Positions 28,733 to 35,623 of a stretch of DNA of 42,161 nt are shown one piece after another. The DNA lies in the IMG/VR virus record IMGVR_UViG_3300028895_000298, positions 1 through 42,161 of that record; one strand, 5' to 3'. Position 1 is the first letter of the stretch. Every line of letters starts with the position of its first letter. Source of the stretch: a virus. The notes beneath the pieces were generated by a model, which ran no database searches, had not been told where the DNA came from, and was given only the letters and a program-made list of their open reading frames with translations. Position numbers and translations under genes: made by a program.

Positions 28733-28932
28733 GCAACCTCTATAAATACAGAAGCGATCCCGATCCGATTGTCCAGGAGTTGATCGGCATGCTGGACAAG
28801 AGCACCAAGCTACTCAAGCACGTCGCCGATCAGTTGGATCGCTACAGCTACACGCCGCCCGAGTTGGAATTCTCATTGATCATTGAGCCGCTGGAGAACA
28901 TGATCCGGGAATACCTCGGCCGCCTCGCTTGA
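28729..28932 (+). CDS. Small helical protein, unknown
   Basis: 67 residues from ATG 28729. It is helical, with two amphipathic segments (VQELIGMLDKSTKLLKHVAD, about 15-34; LIIEPLENMIREYLG, about 50-64), no Cys and mild acidity. It lies between the basic protein 28457 and the terminase genes. Its stop overlaps the -35 box of the proposed packaging promoter. Function unknown. Confidence 0.5.
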   Translation: MSNLYKYRSDPDPIVQELIGMLDKSTKLLKHVADQLDRYSYTPPELEFSLIIEPLENMIREYLGRLA

Positions 28933-28958
28933 CACCCCCGCCCGCCCCGTGCTACCTC
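28929..28958 (+). promoter_or_regulatory. Possible promoter of the packaging/late operon
   Basis: TTGACA at 28929-28934 is perfect. With an 18-base spacer the -10 is TACCTC (28953-28958) preceded by TGC, a weak extended -10. This makes the TTG at 28929 more likely a -35 box than the start codon of the terminase ORF. A weak -10 would fit an activated late promoter. Confidence 0.35.
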
Positions 28959-28967
28959 TTAGATATA

Positions 28968-29000
28968 CCGCTGGACGGTAAAACCCTCCCGCTGGACGGG
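28968..29000 (+). other. Two small hairpins with CTGGA pentaloops upstream of terminase
   Basis: CCG-CTGGA-CGG (28968-28978) and CCCG-CTGGA-CGGG (28988-29000) lie in tandem, the second ending nine bases before ATG 29010. A third hairpin, CCCG-CAGGA-CGGG, lies before the scaffold gene at 34853-34865. GGA in a hairpin loop close to a start codon is the form of CsrA/RsmA sites, so translational control by a host Csr-type protein is possible. Confidence 0.4.
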
Positions 29001-29009
29001 AACAACTGC

Positions 29010-29477
29010 ATGACGGATTCAACCGATGGACCGAACCGGAGGCGCAAAAAGTCCAAGCACCCCCGCCCCATGGGCCGACCCACGAAGTACAACAAACAAC
29101 GACACAAAAAGATTTGCGAATACGTTGCCCGCGGCCTCAGTCGAGAAAAGGCGGCACGCCTTGCTGGGATCGGCACCGAAACGCTCTATGACTGGATGCG
29201 CCACAAGCCGGACTTTTCGGAGGATATAAAGAAATCTGATGTCGAATGGGAACTCAAAGCACTTGAGAATATCGACCAGGCCGCCGATGATGGGTATTGG
29301 CAAGCGGCGGCATGGAAGCTGGAACGCAAGTTCCCGGACGAGTACGGTCGCCGCCTTCGTGTTGATCGCACTGTCGATACTGACCCCCGCCGGTTCGTCC
29401 CACGCGAGGACGGAACCTTCGAGCTTGTCGACGGCCACAACGAAATGCTTGACGAAAAGCCCGCCGACGATGGCTGA
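29010..29477 (+). CDS. Terminase small subunit (HTH)
   Basis: 155 residues from ATG 29010, preferred over TTG 28929 because the latter is a -35 box and the first 27 codons look untranslated. A basic N-terminal stretch (RRRKKSKHPRPMGRPTKYN) precedes a helix-turn-helix (IC EYVARGLSREKAARLAG, then TLYDWM, about 38-65) as in small terminase subunits that bind the packaging site. The C-terminal part (FSEDIKKSDVEWELKAL, AAAWKLERKFPDEYG) matches small-terminase helices. It overlaps the large subunit gene by 8 bases. It should recognise phage DNA and hand it to the motor. The packaging signal is probably near. Confidence 0.75.
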   Translation: MTDSTDGPNRRRKKSKHPRPMGRPTKYNKQRHKKICEYVARGLSREKAARLAGIGTETLYDWMRHKPDFSEDIKKSDVEWELKALENIDQAADDGYWQAAAWKLERKFPDEYGRRLRVDRTVDTDPRRFVPREDGTFELVDGHNEMLDEKPADDG

Positions 29478-30807
29478 TTACTACCTGCGGAATCCCAAGA
29501 CCGGTGACCCGCTTGTGATGCGCGAGAACCAAAAGCCGTTTGTGATGTCGCCCTACTTCATGACTTTCGGCGCTGGCGGCTGGGGCTCCCGCAAGACCTG
29601 GGCCGGGCTCGGATTCATCGAGCAATCGATCTGGATGAATCCCGGATGCGACGGCATCTTCATGGCGCCGATCGCCCGGTTCGTCCGGGAGATTCTCTAC
29701 AACCTGATTAGGCCGGCGCTCGGTCCCCTGGTCACCGGCGAGACCCGGCAAGATAACATCCTGCACCTTGCGACCGGCGGGCGAATCATCGGGCTCTCGG
29801 CTCACGATCCGCAAATGCTCGAACACTACACGGCTGCCTGGGCCTACATTGACGAAGCCGCGGCGATGAAAGAGGAGATCTTCGCCAAGATGGCCGGCCG
29901 GGTTCGTGACGAGAGGGCCAAGCACCTACGGATCGGTTTGACCTCGGTACCATACTGGTGCTGGCTCCGTGACAAGTTCGAGGGTCAGACCGCGCTTGAC
30001 CGCACGATCATGCGCCTCCGGACGGACGACAACACCGACCTGCACCCGGACGCCGCCCGGCACATCCGAGAGAGTACCACCGCCCGGATGGCTCCGTGCC
30101 ACCTCGACGGGCAGTGGGTCACGCCCGGCGGGACGGTCCACCCGGGATTTGGGGAGCGGAATCTCATTGACTGGCCCGAACCGGTGCCCACGCTTTTGAC
30201 CGGCGTGGTTCTCGACTGGTCACCCCGGGCCCCGCATGCTACCTTTTTTCAGGTCATCCCCGCCGGCACCAAGGTCAAGCACCTCGGCCGAGTCAACAGG
30301 CTGTCGGTTGTTATCTTTGATGAGATCTACGACTTCCCAGAGGACCCGGTTACCACGCCGCGCCTTTGTTCCTACGTGAAGGCCAAGCGGTACCCACTCA
30401 AGCAGGCCATCGGCGACCCCGCAGGCAAGGCGGTTGAGGCAACCAGCGGACTGAGTTCCCGCAACCAGGCACAGGACGCGTTGAGACTTCCGATTGAGCA
30501 GCCGCCCAAGAACCTATCCGGCAAGGCCGCGCGCATTGAACACGTCAACCTCGCCCTTGAACCGCTGGCCGGGGCCCCGACGCTTTACGTTGCGCGGCAC
30601 ATGGCCAACGATCAACACCCCCGGGCGATGGTGCCAAGCTTCAGGGCGTACAGCTATCCGAAAGACAAAGAGGGCAAGCCCCTCTCCAATATCCCCAACG
30701 AGGACGGGATCACCGAGCACGGCATGGATACAGTTCAGTATCTAGTCTCGGTCGTCCTGCCGACTTATGATCGAATTGCTGGCCCGCAAACGAGGTCCTA
30801 TATCTAA
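29470..30807 (+). CDS. Terminase large subunit (packaging ATPase-nuclease)
   Basis: 445 residues from ATG 29470; a longer frame from 29239 only overlaps the small subunit gene and lacks family features. The ATPase domain has a variant Walker A GAGGWGSRKT (34-43, Arg in place of the common Gly) and Walker B AYIDEA (125-130). The RNase H-like nuclease half has LDWSPRAP (about 249), VVIFDEIYDFPED (about 280) and IGDPAGKAVE (about 315), giving the three acidic positions. It translocates DNA into the prohead and cuts it. Its shortness for the family (about 450-600) lies mostly in the N-terminus. Confidence 0.88.
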   Translation: MADYYLRNPKTGDPLVMRENQKPFVMSPYFMTFGAGGWGSRKTWAGLGFIEQSIWMNPGCDGIFMAPIARFVREILYNLIRPALGPLVTGETRQDNILHLATGGRIIGLSAHDPQMLEHYTAAWAYIDEAAAMKEEIFAKMAGRVRDERAKHLRIGLTSVPYWCWLRDKFEGQTALDRTIMRLRTDDNTDLHPDAARHIRESTTARMAPCHLDGQWVTPGGTVHPGFGERNLIDWPEPVPTLLTGVVLDWSPRAPHATFFQVIPAGTKVKHLGRVNRLSVVIFDEIYDFPEDPVTTPRLCSYVKAKRYPLKQAIGDPAGKAVEATSGLSSRNQAQDALRLPIEQPPKNLSGKAARIEHVNLALEPLAGAPTLYVARHMANDQHPRAMVPSFRAYSYPKDKEGKPLSNIPNEDGITEHGMDTVQYLVSVVLPTYDRIAGPQTRSYI

Positions 30808-32516
30808 TGCCAATCGAAAACGCCAGAACCCAGGCCGAGATGTACTGGGCAAACTACTTCGCCCACCTCTTGACCGAGGACCAGGAGATGAACGTCAACA
30901 TTCTCCTGGACATTGCGAAGCGCTACAAGCCCCGGTCAACGTTCTATTCCTATGACGACGAGATGCATAACCGGCACATGTACCTGCGCGCGGCCATGCA
31001 ATCGGACATGAAAGAGGTAATAAAGCGCCGGTTCAAAAAGACGTGGCCAAAGATAATCAAGGAGCAAGCCAACCTCCGGATCTACCAGGCCGAGATCGAC
31101 GAGAAGTCCAAGGTCTTTGTCAAGTCGGGTGAGTTCCATCTGATCAGGGACTCGGACGGCGAGCAGGTCGAGGATCCCAACTTCGATGATCTGATTCAGG
31201 ACGCCAACGTGCATGCCGCCCTCAAGCAGACCAACAAGTTCATCAAGTCCATGCACCGGGCCATGTTCAAGCCGTGGTGGAACAAGCGACACCAGCATGT
31301 ATCAATCGGGGTGTGGGCGCCGTACCTGGTCAACATCGTTCCGACCATGGACCCGGCGGCCGAATGGTGGGACGTCGACCAGGCACGGGCCGTGCTGTTC
31401 CGGCGGACGGCACCCGACGGCGTGATGTCAACCGATTATCGCCAAGAGGTTTGGGGAATCCTGCCCGAGGAGATCGCCACGGACGTCGGCAAGAGGTCAA
31501 CCCATTACATCACGGGCCCAGGCGGTGATCACAAGGTCAACGACGATGACGTGAATCCATACACCGACCCCCGACAGGACAACAAACCGATCTATCCGTT
31601 TACCTGGTTCAGGGACTCGGACGAAACGGAACTGTACTCCATCGGCGAAGAGGACGCGCTTACCACCAACCGGATGGTCAACAGCATGTTGACTGACATG
31701 GTCCACACCACACATATCAAGGCGTATCCCCCGGCCATCCATACCGCAGGCGTTGACAACAAGGACATGACCACCGAGGCGATCCACGCCGGCTCAATCC
31801 TGCAACTTGCACAAGGCGCCACCCTTACTTTCCCGACAAGCAACTTGCCGATCAGGGAGGTGTGGGAGTTCATCCAGGCATACCTGATGGCCTCGGCCAA
31901 GCTCGGCAAGCTGAGCGCCTCGGTGATTCAGGCCGTGGTCCAGGGCGAGGAGTCGGGCCGGGCCCTGAAGATCCGCGAGCGCCAGTTGATTGAGGACCGA
32001 GAGGACCTGATCGGAATCATCAAGCCGGACGTCGAGGAGGCGATCTACCGGGCGGCCCTGGTGCATAACGTCCACTGTAAACCCGCCAAGAAAATCAAGC
32101 TTGACGGTTGCTCGGTCAATTGGTTCCCGGGCGAGATGGAGTTCCCGGTTGACCCCGAGGCCGCGTTGCGTGAGGACGAGCAGCGGATCAGAATGCAACT
32201 CACCTCCCTGGTTGAAATCCGGATGCGTGACCACAAGGAGAGCAAAGAGGAGGCCGAGGCGGCGATCGTTGAGATTATCGGAACCAACAAGCGCCTGAAG
32301 GAACTCTCGGCGCCGCCGCCGATGCTGGAGATCGCCAACGCAAAGTTTGAGGCCGCCAAGCAGGCAGCCGCCAACGGCGACCCCGAGCCCGATGACAGCA
32401 AGGAACCCGACGAGGACGGCAAGCCAAAGGACCCCGAGGCCAACCCGGGCGACGACGGCGACAAGAACAAGCCCCCGGCCAAGGTTCTAGCCAAGAACAA
32501 GCAACCAAAGGTATAA
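30807..32516 (+). CDS. Portal protein
   Basis: 569 residues; ATG 30807 shares a base with the large terminase stop (TAATG). Position between terminase and the Mu F-like gene, size and helical content fit the portal, the dodecameric ring through which DNA enters. Recognisable parts: helical N-terminus, a central alpha/beta wing (WGILPEEIATDVG, YPFTWFRDSD about 265-275), a long helix region (VWEFIQAYLMASAKLG, about 350-365) and a highly charged, Pro- and Asp-rich tail after about 515. The tail may be a disordered interior crown segment. Confidence 0.8.
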   Translation: MPIENARTQAEMYWANYFAHLLTEDQEMNVNILLDIAKRYKPRSTFYSYDDEMHNRHMYLRAAMQSDMKEVIKRRFKKTWPKIIKEQANLRIYQAEIDEKSKVFVKSGEFHLIRDSDGEQVEDPNFDDLIQDANVHAALKQTNKFIKSMHRAMFKPWWNKRHQHVSIGVWAPYLVNIVPTMDPAAEWWDVDQARAVLFRRTAPDGVMSTDYRQEVWGILPEEIATDVGKRSTHYITGPGGDHKVNDDDVNPYTDPRQDNKPIYPFTWFRDSDETELYSIGEEDALTTNRMVNSMLTDMVHTTHIKAYPPAIHTAGVDNKDMTTEAIHAGSILQLAQGATLTFPTSNLPIREVWEFIQAYLMASAKLGKLSASVIQAVVQGEESGRALKIRERQLIEDREDLIGIIKPDVEEAIYRAALVHNVHCKPAKKIKLDGCSVNWFPGEMEFPVDPEAALREDEQRIRMQLTSLVEIRMRDHKESKEEAEAAIVEIIGTNKRLKELSAPPPMLEIANAKFEAAKQAAANGDPEPDDSKEPDEDGKPKDPEANPGDDGDKNKPPAKVLAKNKQPKV

Positions 32517-33311
32517 ATGCCTGACCCGTTCCAATACGAGGCCCGCGTTGACGCCGCCCTTATGGCGACGTTCAACAATATCGAGGCGTACCTACTCAAC
32601 GCCCTGGACGATCTGCACGAGGAGTCGGGCGGCCTCCTGGTCTCGGACGAATTCAACATCCGAACCATGGAGGATGTGTGGACCTCGCTCCGTCCACAAA
32701 TGGAAGCCCTGGGATTTCAGGATGCCCGATTCATCCAACTGGATGCCCTGCGGGAACTACACCGCCAGGTCTTGAGCGAGTCGAAAAAATGGAAGCATGG
32801 GCAGACCGTCGATCCTTCGTTTGACAACCGATCCCAGATACAAATCGGCCTCATCATGCAGGGCGCCGAACGCGAGTTGATACAAGTCGCCGACGTGGCC
32901 TCGAACGAAATCACGCAGGTATTGCAACGGGCCGTATTGGGTGGTTCCAGTAGCGCGGATCTCATCAAGCGCATCATGACCCAGCTTCAGATCAGGGAGG
33001 CAAACGCCCTGACCCTCGCCCGGTCGACGTTGCACAGCTTTAACTCGTTCACCACCACCAAGCTAGCCGACTCGGTGGGCGTTGAGGAGTTCGCGCTCGA
33101 AGGCCCCAACGACAGCAAGACCCGGGAATGGTGCGGGCATTGGGTAGGCCGCCGGGGCACCTGGGCTGAGATTGAAGCCACGGCAAACCAATGGGGCCGA
33201 GACAAACACCCGCCCGGCGTCAAGGTCTGGCGCGGTGGCTGGAATTGTCGACACCGTTGGCGGCCCGTGTTCACCTCCGAGCGCAAGCAATTTCCAAAGG
33301 GGCCACGATGA
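32517..33311 (+). CDS. Mu F-like head morphogenesis protein (minor capsid)
   Basis: 264 residues from ATG 32517, directly after the portal. The C-terminal third has the family signature: GPNDSKTREWCGHWVGRRG (about 198-216), and GGWNCRHRWRPV (about 239-250). These are the 'D..TR..C' and 'G..NCRH.W.P' blocks of phage Mu F / SPP1 gp7-like proteins, with Cys and His that may bind metal. These proteins associate with the portal and are packaged inside the head, sometimes ejected with the DNA. The stop overlaps the next start. Confidence 0.85.
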   Translation: MPDPFQYEARVDAALMATFNNIEAYLLNALDDLHEESGGLLVSDEFNIRTMEDVWTSLRPQMEALGFQDARFIQLDALRELHRQVLSESKKWKHGQTVDPSFDNRSQIQIGLIMQGAERELIQVADVASNEITQVLQRAVLGGSSSADLIKRIMTQLQIREANALTLARSTLHSFNSFTTTKLADSVGVEEFALEGPNDSKTREWCGHWVGRRGTWAEIEATANQWGRDKHPPGVKVWRGGWNCRHRWRPVFTSERKQFPKGPR

Positions 33312-33826
33312 AAGGCGGCGTCAAGATCAACGTCCGAGCCATCGGGTTGAAGCTACCGATCACGGGCCCAGGCGGCGAACTGTCGCCCGACAAGCGCAAG
33401 CAGATCATGACGATCATGGCGCTGATGGCCATCAACAAAGTGCTCGACCGAGTCAAGCGCGGTGAGAGCCTGGGCGGCGGCGCGTTCAAACCATACACCG
33501 ACGCTTACCGGAAATGGAAGGCCAGCAAGGGACGCGCCCCCGAAACCGCCGGGGATTGGCTGACCTTGTCCGGACAGATGCTCGCCTCGTTCCAGCCCCT
33601 CATGGTGACGCACGACCAGTGGGTCGCAGGCTTCGCCGGCAACCGCGCCGATGGTGTGAGCAACGCGCTGCTTGCATGGGTCAACCATGAGAAGTACGGG
33701 CGCCTGTTCGTCGGCTTGACCGAGGATGAGAAAACGGACATCGTCAATAAAACAATCGTTGAGGCTACGGCCAGGGGCTTGCTCGACAACTTCGCCAAGG
33801 GAGCGGGGCGAGCCCGCCGCAGATAA
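33308..33826 (+). CDS. Tail completion / virion morphogenesis-like protein
   Basis: 172 residues from ATG 33308 (ATGA overlap with the Mu F-like gene). The pattern of VLDRVKRGESLGGGAFKPYT, YRKWKASKG (residues about 42-78), LTLSGQMLASFQPL (about 92-105) and then a C-terminal helix with GLLDNFAKGAGRARRR is that of the phage virion morphogenesis (gpG of Mu / HK97 gp10-like) group, in which a Leu-rich turn after 'L..SG.ML' is common. The product should act at the head-tail joint. Family assignment by eye is moderate. Confidence 0.6.
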   Translation: MKGGVKINVRAIGLKLPITGPGGELSPDKRKQIMTIMALMAINKVLDRVKRGESLGGGAFKPYTDAYRKWKASKGRAPETAGDWLTLSGQMLASFQPLMVTHDQWVAGFAGNRADGVSNALLAWVNHEKYGRLFVGLTEDEKTDIVNKTIVEATARGLLDNFAKGAGRARRR

Positions 33827-33844
33827 CCAAGGAGGATATCCCGC

Positions 33845-34558
33845 ATGAACGACGACGAAAAGAAAGTTGGTGAGAACATCGACCTTGATCCGGAATGCCG
33901 CAAGCACCTGGAGCGAGTGTTCGATAACCCCAAGGAGGAGCAATGCCCGTTTACGAGTACAAGTGCAGCGCCGGACACCGAACCGAAATACTCGAAGGAT
34001 TCGACGCCCCCCGAGAGCGATCCTGTCCCGTCAAAGGATGCCGAGCCCGAGCTCGGCGAGCGATCCAAACAGGCGGGACATTCCGACTCCTCGGGTCCGG
34101 CTGGCCGTCTACCAACCGAGGTAAAACCGCTGGGGGAAACTACGGCCAATGATGAACCCGAGGAACGCCGGGGCAAGTTCAGGGCCCTAGTCGACCGGCT
34201 GCAATACGGCAAGCCGAACCCGCTGCTAGCCAAGGGCAAATACCGGGAGCTTGGGACGTTCAACGTTTGGCAAAACGGCCACATTGAGATCGGCCCGGCC
34301 GTCATGAGGGACAAGGGCGTCCGGCCGTTCAAGGTGATCGCGGTTCAGTTGGATCGGCGTGGAACCATGTTCCGAGCCACCGCCCAGCCCATCCTGAAGC
34401 GCAAGCCCCGATGGTGGAACGACGAGATCATGGGCGCGCTGATCAGGGATTACCTAGACGAAATGCAAGAGGTCCTCCAGCAACTCAACGAGCGCCAGTG
34501 GGACGCCGGCGTCTCGACGGTCACCACTCCCGGGGTGATGGAACTCAAACGGAACTGA
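33845..34558 (+). CDS. Unknown virion-region protein with overprinted linker
   Basis: 237 residues; ATG 33845 with a strong AAGGAGGATAT. The first 32 residues are charged, then about 75 residues are low complexity (Ser, Thr, Pro, Glu, Asp). From about 106 a structured domain follows (KFRALVDRLQYGKPNPLLAK, then YRELGTFNVWQNGHIEIGPA) to the end. The low-complexity linker coincides with the nested zinc-ribbon gene at 33943-34152, as expected when one frame is constrained by another. No in-frame start codon permits a separate gene for the C-terminal domain. Function unknown. Confidence 0.6.
   Translation: MNDDEKKVGENIDLDPECRKHLERVFDNPKEEQCPFTSTSAAPDTEPKYSKDSTPPESDPVPSKDAEPELGERSKQAGHSDSSGPAGRLPTEVKPLGETTANDEPEERRGKFRALVDRLQYGKPNPLLAKGKYRELGTFNVWQNGHIEIGPAVMRDKGVRPFKVIAVQLDRRGTMFRATAQPILKRKPRWWNDEIMGALIRDYLDEMQEVLQQLNERQWDAGVSTVTTPGVMELKRN
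33943..34152 (+). CDS. FmdB-like small zinc-ribbon protein, fully nested in 33845-34558
   Basis: 69 residues from ATG 33943 with CAAGGAGGAGC directly upstream. The sequence opens MPVYEYKCSAGHRTEIL and continues with CPVKGC and FRLLGSGWPST, a close match to FmdB-family zinc ribbons (MP.YEY.C..CGH..E, C..C, F...G.GW). The whole gene lies within 33845-34558 in a different frame. Having both its own ribosome site and a family signature makes it a likely real overlapping gene. The family role (regulator of amide-use operons) is not proven even in bacteria, and its use in phages is unknown. Confidence 0.75.
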   Translation: MPVYEYKCSAGHRTEILEGFDAPRERSCPVKGCRARARRAIQTGGTFRLLGSGWPSTNRGKTAGGNYGQ

Positions 34559-34571
34559 GGGACTTGACAAG

Positions 34572-34772
34572 ATGGCAAACGGTATGCCACATTCAAAGAG
34601 TCAAAGCAAAAAGCGTGAAGAGGAAAAGCGAGGCCGCCTTGAGAAAGTGTTCAACGATCTGCACAAGTGGTATAAGTCGGGCAGATATGGTGAATACCGG
34701 ATCGAATTCAAAGGTGGCGATCCCTGGATGGTCGATACTCATCTCAAAAGGAAATCCGATGACCTAGGATAA
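34572..34772 (+). CDS. Small basic protein, unknown
   Basis: 66 residues from ATG 34572. It starts MANGMPHSKSQSKKREEEKR and has a helical middle (LEKVFNDLHKWYKSGRYG, about 23-40) and a short C-terminal strand (YRIEFKGGDPWMV). Basic overall, no Cys. There is no strong ribosome site (weak AGGGACTTG before the start). It is the last gene before the terminator at 34808. Function unknown. Confidence 0.5.
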   Translation: MANGMPHSKSQSKKREEEKRGRLEKVFNDLHKWYKSGRYGEYRIEFKGGDPWMVDTHLKRKSDDLG

Positions 34773-34807
34773 GACACCCATATCAGCAGGGTGACGGAAG
34801 AACCGAG

Positions 34808-34844
34808 CCCCGAGCAGCGCTGGACGTTGCCCGGGGTTTTTTTT
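34808..34844 (+). terminator. Strong rho-independent terminator
   Basis: CCCCG-A-GCAGCG (34808-34819) pairs with CGTTGC-C-CGGGG (34825-34836) with one A-C mismatch and a G-U pair, around a CTGGA loop, followed by eight T. It is the best intrinsic terminator in the genome. It separates the head-morphogenesis genes from the scaffold and capsid genes, so the latter need read-through or their own promoter, which I do not see. Confidence 0.85.
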
Positions 34845-34851
34845 GTTTCCA

Positions 34852-34866
34852 GCCCGCAGGACGGGC
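34852..34866 (+). other. Small hairpin with CAGGA loop before the scaffold gene
   Basis: GCCCG-CAGGA-CGGGC (34852-34866), seven bases before the GGAGG ribosome site of 34886. It differs from the hairpin at 28988-29000 (CCCG-CTGGA-CGGG) by a single loop base. CAGGA in a loop is close to the CsrA core (ANGGA). Confidence 0.5.
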
Positions 34867-34885
34867 GCAACCTTGGAGGATCTAC

Positions 34886-35620
34886 ATGGCAGTTGACGGA
34901 ACACCGCCGCCGGACGGCGACACAACCCCGACCACGCCACCGCCGGACGGTGACACGGTAACCACCCCGACCCCAGCGCCGGACGCTGGCACGGGTGATG
35001 ACTACGTAGAAAACGCGGACGGGACGATCACGATGCAGAAGGCCAAGGCCGATGAGTGGAAAGCTCAACGGAAAGAGGCCAACCGTCAAGCCAAGGCAAA
35101 ATCCAAGGGTGAAAAAGAAGCGCTCGCGAGAGCGGAAGCCGCTGAGGCCAGAGTCAAGGAGTTCGAGGACAAGGACAAATCAGACGCGCAGAAGGCCCAA
35201 GAGGAAAGAGACGCCGCAAACGCACGCGCCGAGGCCGCTGAGAAAAAGGCCAAGGTGGCCGAGCTACGCGGCGACGTCGCAGCCGCCGGCGTCAAGCCGG
35301 GCCGTTGCGCGCGGGCCGTCCTCGATGACCTGGACGAAGCACTGGAATCCGATCCCAAGCTCGATAAGGCTGAATGGTTCAAGGAGTACAAGGAAACGAA
35401 CCCTGAGTTCTTTGGCGGCAATGGTAAGCCGCCCCCGGCACCGGACACCCTGGGAGGCAATCCTCCGACGCCTCCTAACGCCGAGGTGGCACGGCTCAAC
35501 CAGGACATCAAGGACTATGAGGAACTCAACAAGGTCGAACGGGATCGGAACAAACGTATCGAAAACGCGCGGGCCATCCGCATATTGAAAAAGAAGGTGG
35601 CTCAAGCAACAGGAGGCTAA
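34886..35620 (+). CDS. Scaffolding-like protein
   Basis: 244 residues; ATG 34886 with TTGGAGGATCTAC upstream. An N-terminal Pro-, Thr- and Asp-rich stretch (about 1-40), a YVENADGTITMQKAKADEW segment, a long Ala-, Lys- and Glu-rich coiled coil (about 50-130), a Pro- and Gly-rich linker (about 180-200) and a C-terminal basic helix (RIENARAIRILKKKVAQ). This architecture and the place just before the major capsid gene are typical of scaffolding proteins, which organise the prohead and then leave. No protease motif was found. The C-terminal basic helix probably binds the capsid protein. Confidence 0.75.
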   Translation: MAVDGTPPPDGDTTPTTPPPDGDTVTTPTPAPDAGTGDDYVENADGTITMQKAKADEWKAQRKEANRQAKAKSKGEKEALARAEAAEARVKEFEDKDKSDAQKAQEERDAANARAEAAEKKAKVAELRGDVAAAGVKPGRCARAVLDDLDEALESDPKLDKAEWFKEYKETNPEFFGGNGKPPPAPDTLGGNPPTPPNAEVARLNQDIKDYEELNKVERDRNKRIENARAIRILKKKVAQATGG

Positions 35621-35623
35621 GCT

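Noticed and set aside
28929-29009. TTG start for the small terminase
   Set aside because: The TTG is part of a TTGACA -35-like box and the 27 codons lie over hairpins of the leader.
29239-29469. N-terminal extension of the large terminase frame
   Set aside because: It overlaps the small terminase in another frame and gives unnatural sequence; ATG 29470 begins the family-like part.
31507-33375. 17-base repeat ATCACGGGCCCAGGCGG in the portal and tail-completion genes
   Set aside because: Two copies in coding sequence encode the same short ITGPGG peptide; probably chance or codon bias.
34564-34592. TTGACA as a promoter before 34572
   Set aside because: No acceptable -10 hexamer at 15-19 bases.
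35052-35588. 178-codon ORF in another frame of the scaffold gene, and similar + strand shadows at 366-995, 4035-4559, 36238-36783 and 38164-38703
   Set aside because: Arg-, Ser- and Thr-rich composition, no ribosome site, no protein-like segments; unlike the nested ORFs at 23204 and 33943.
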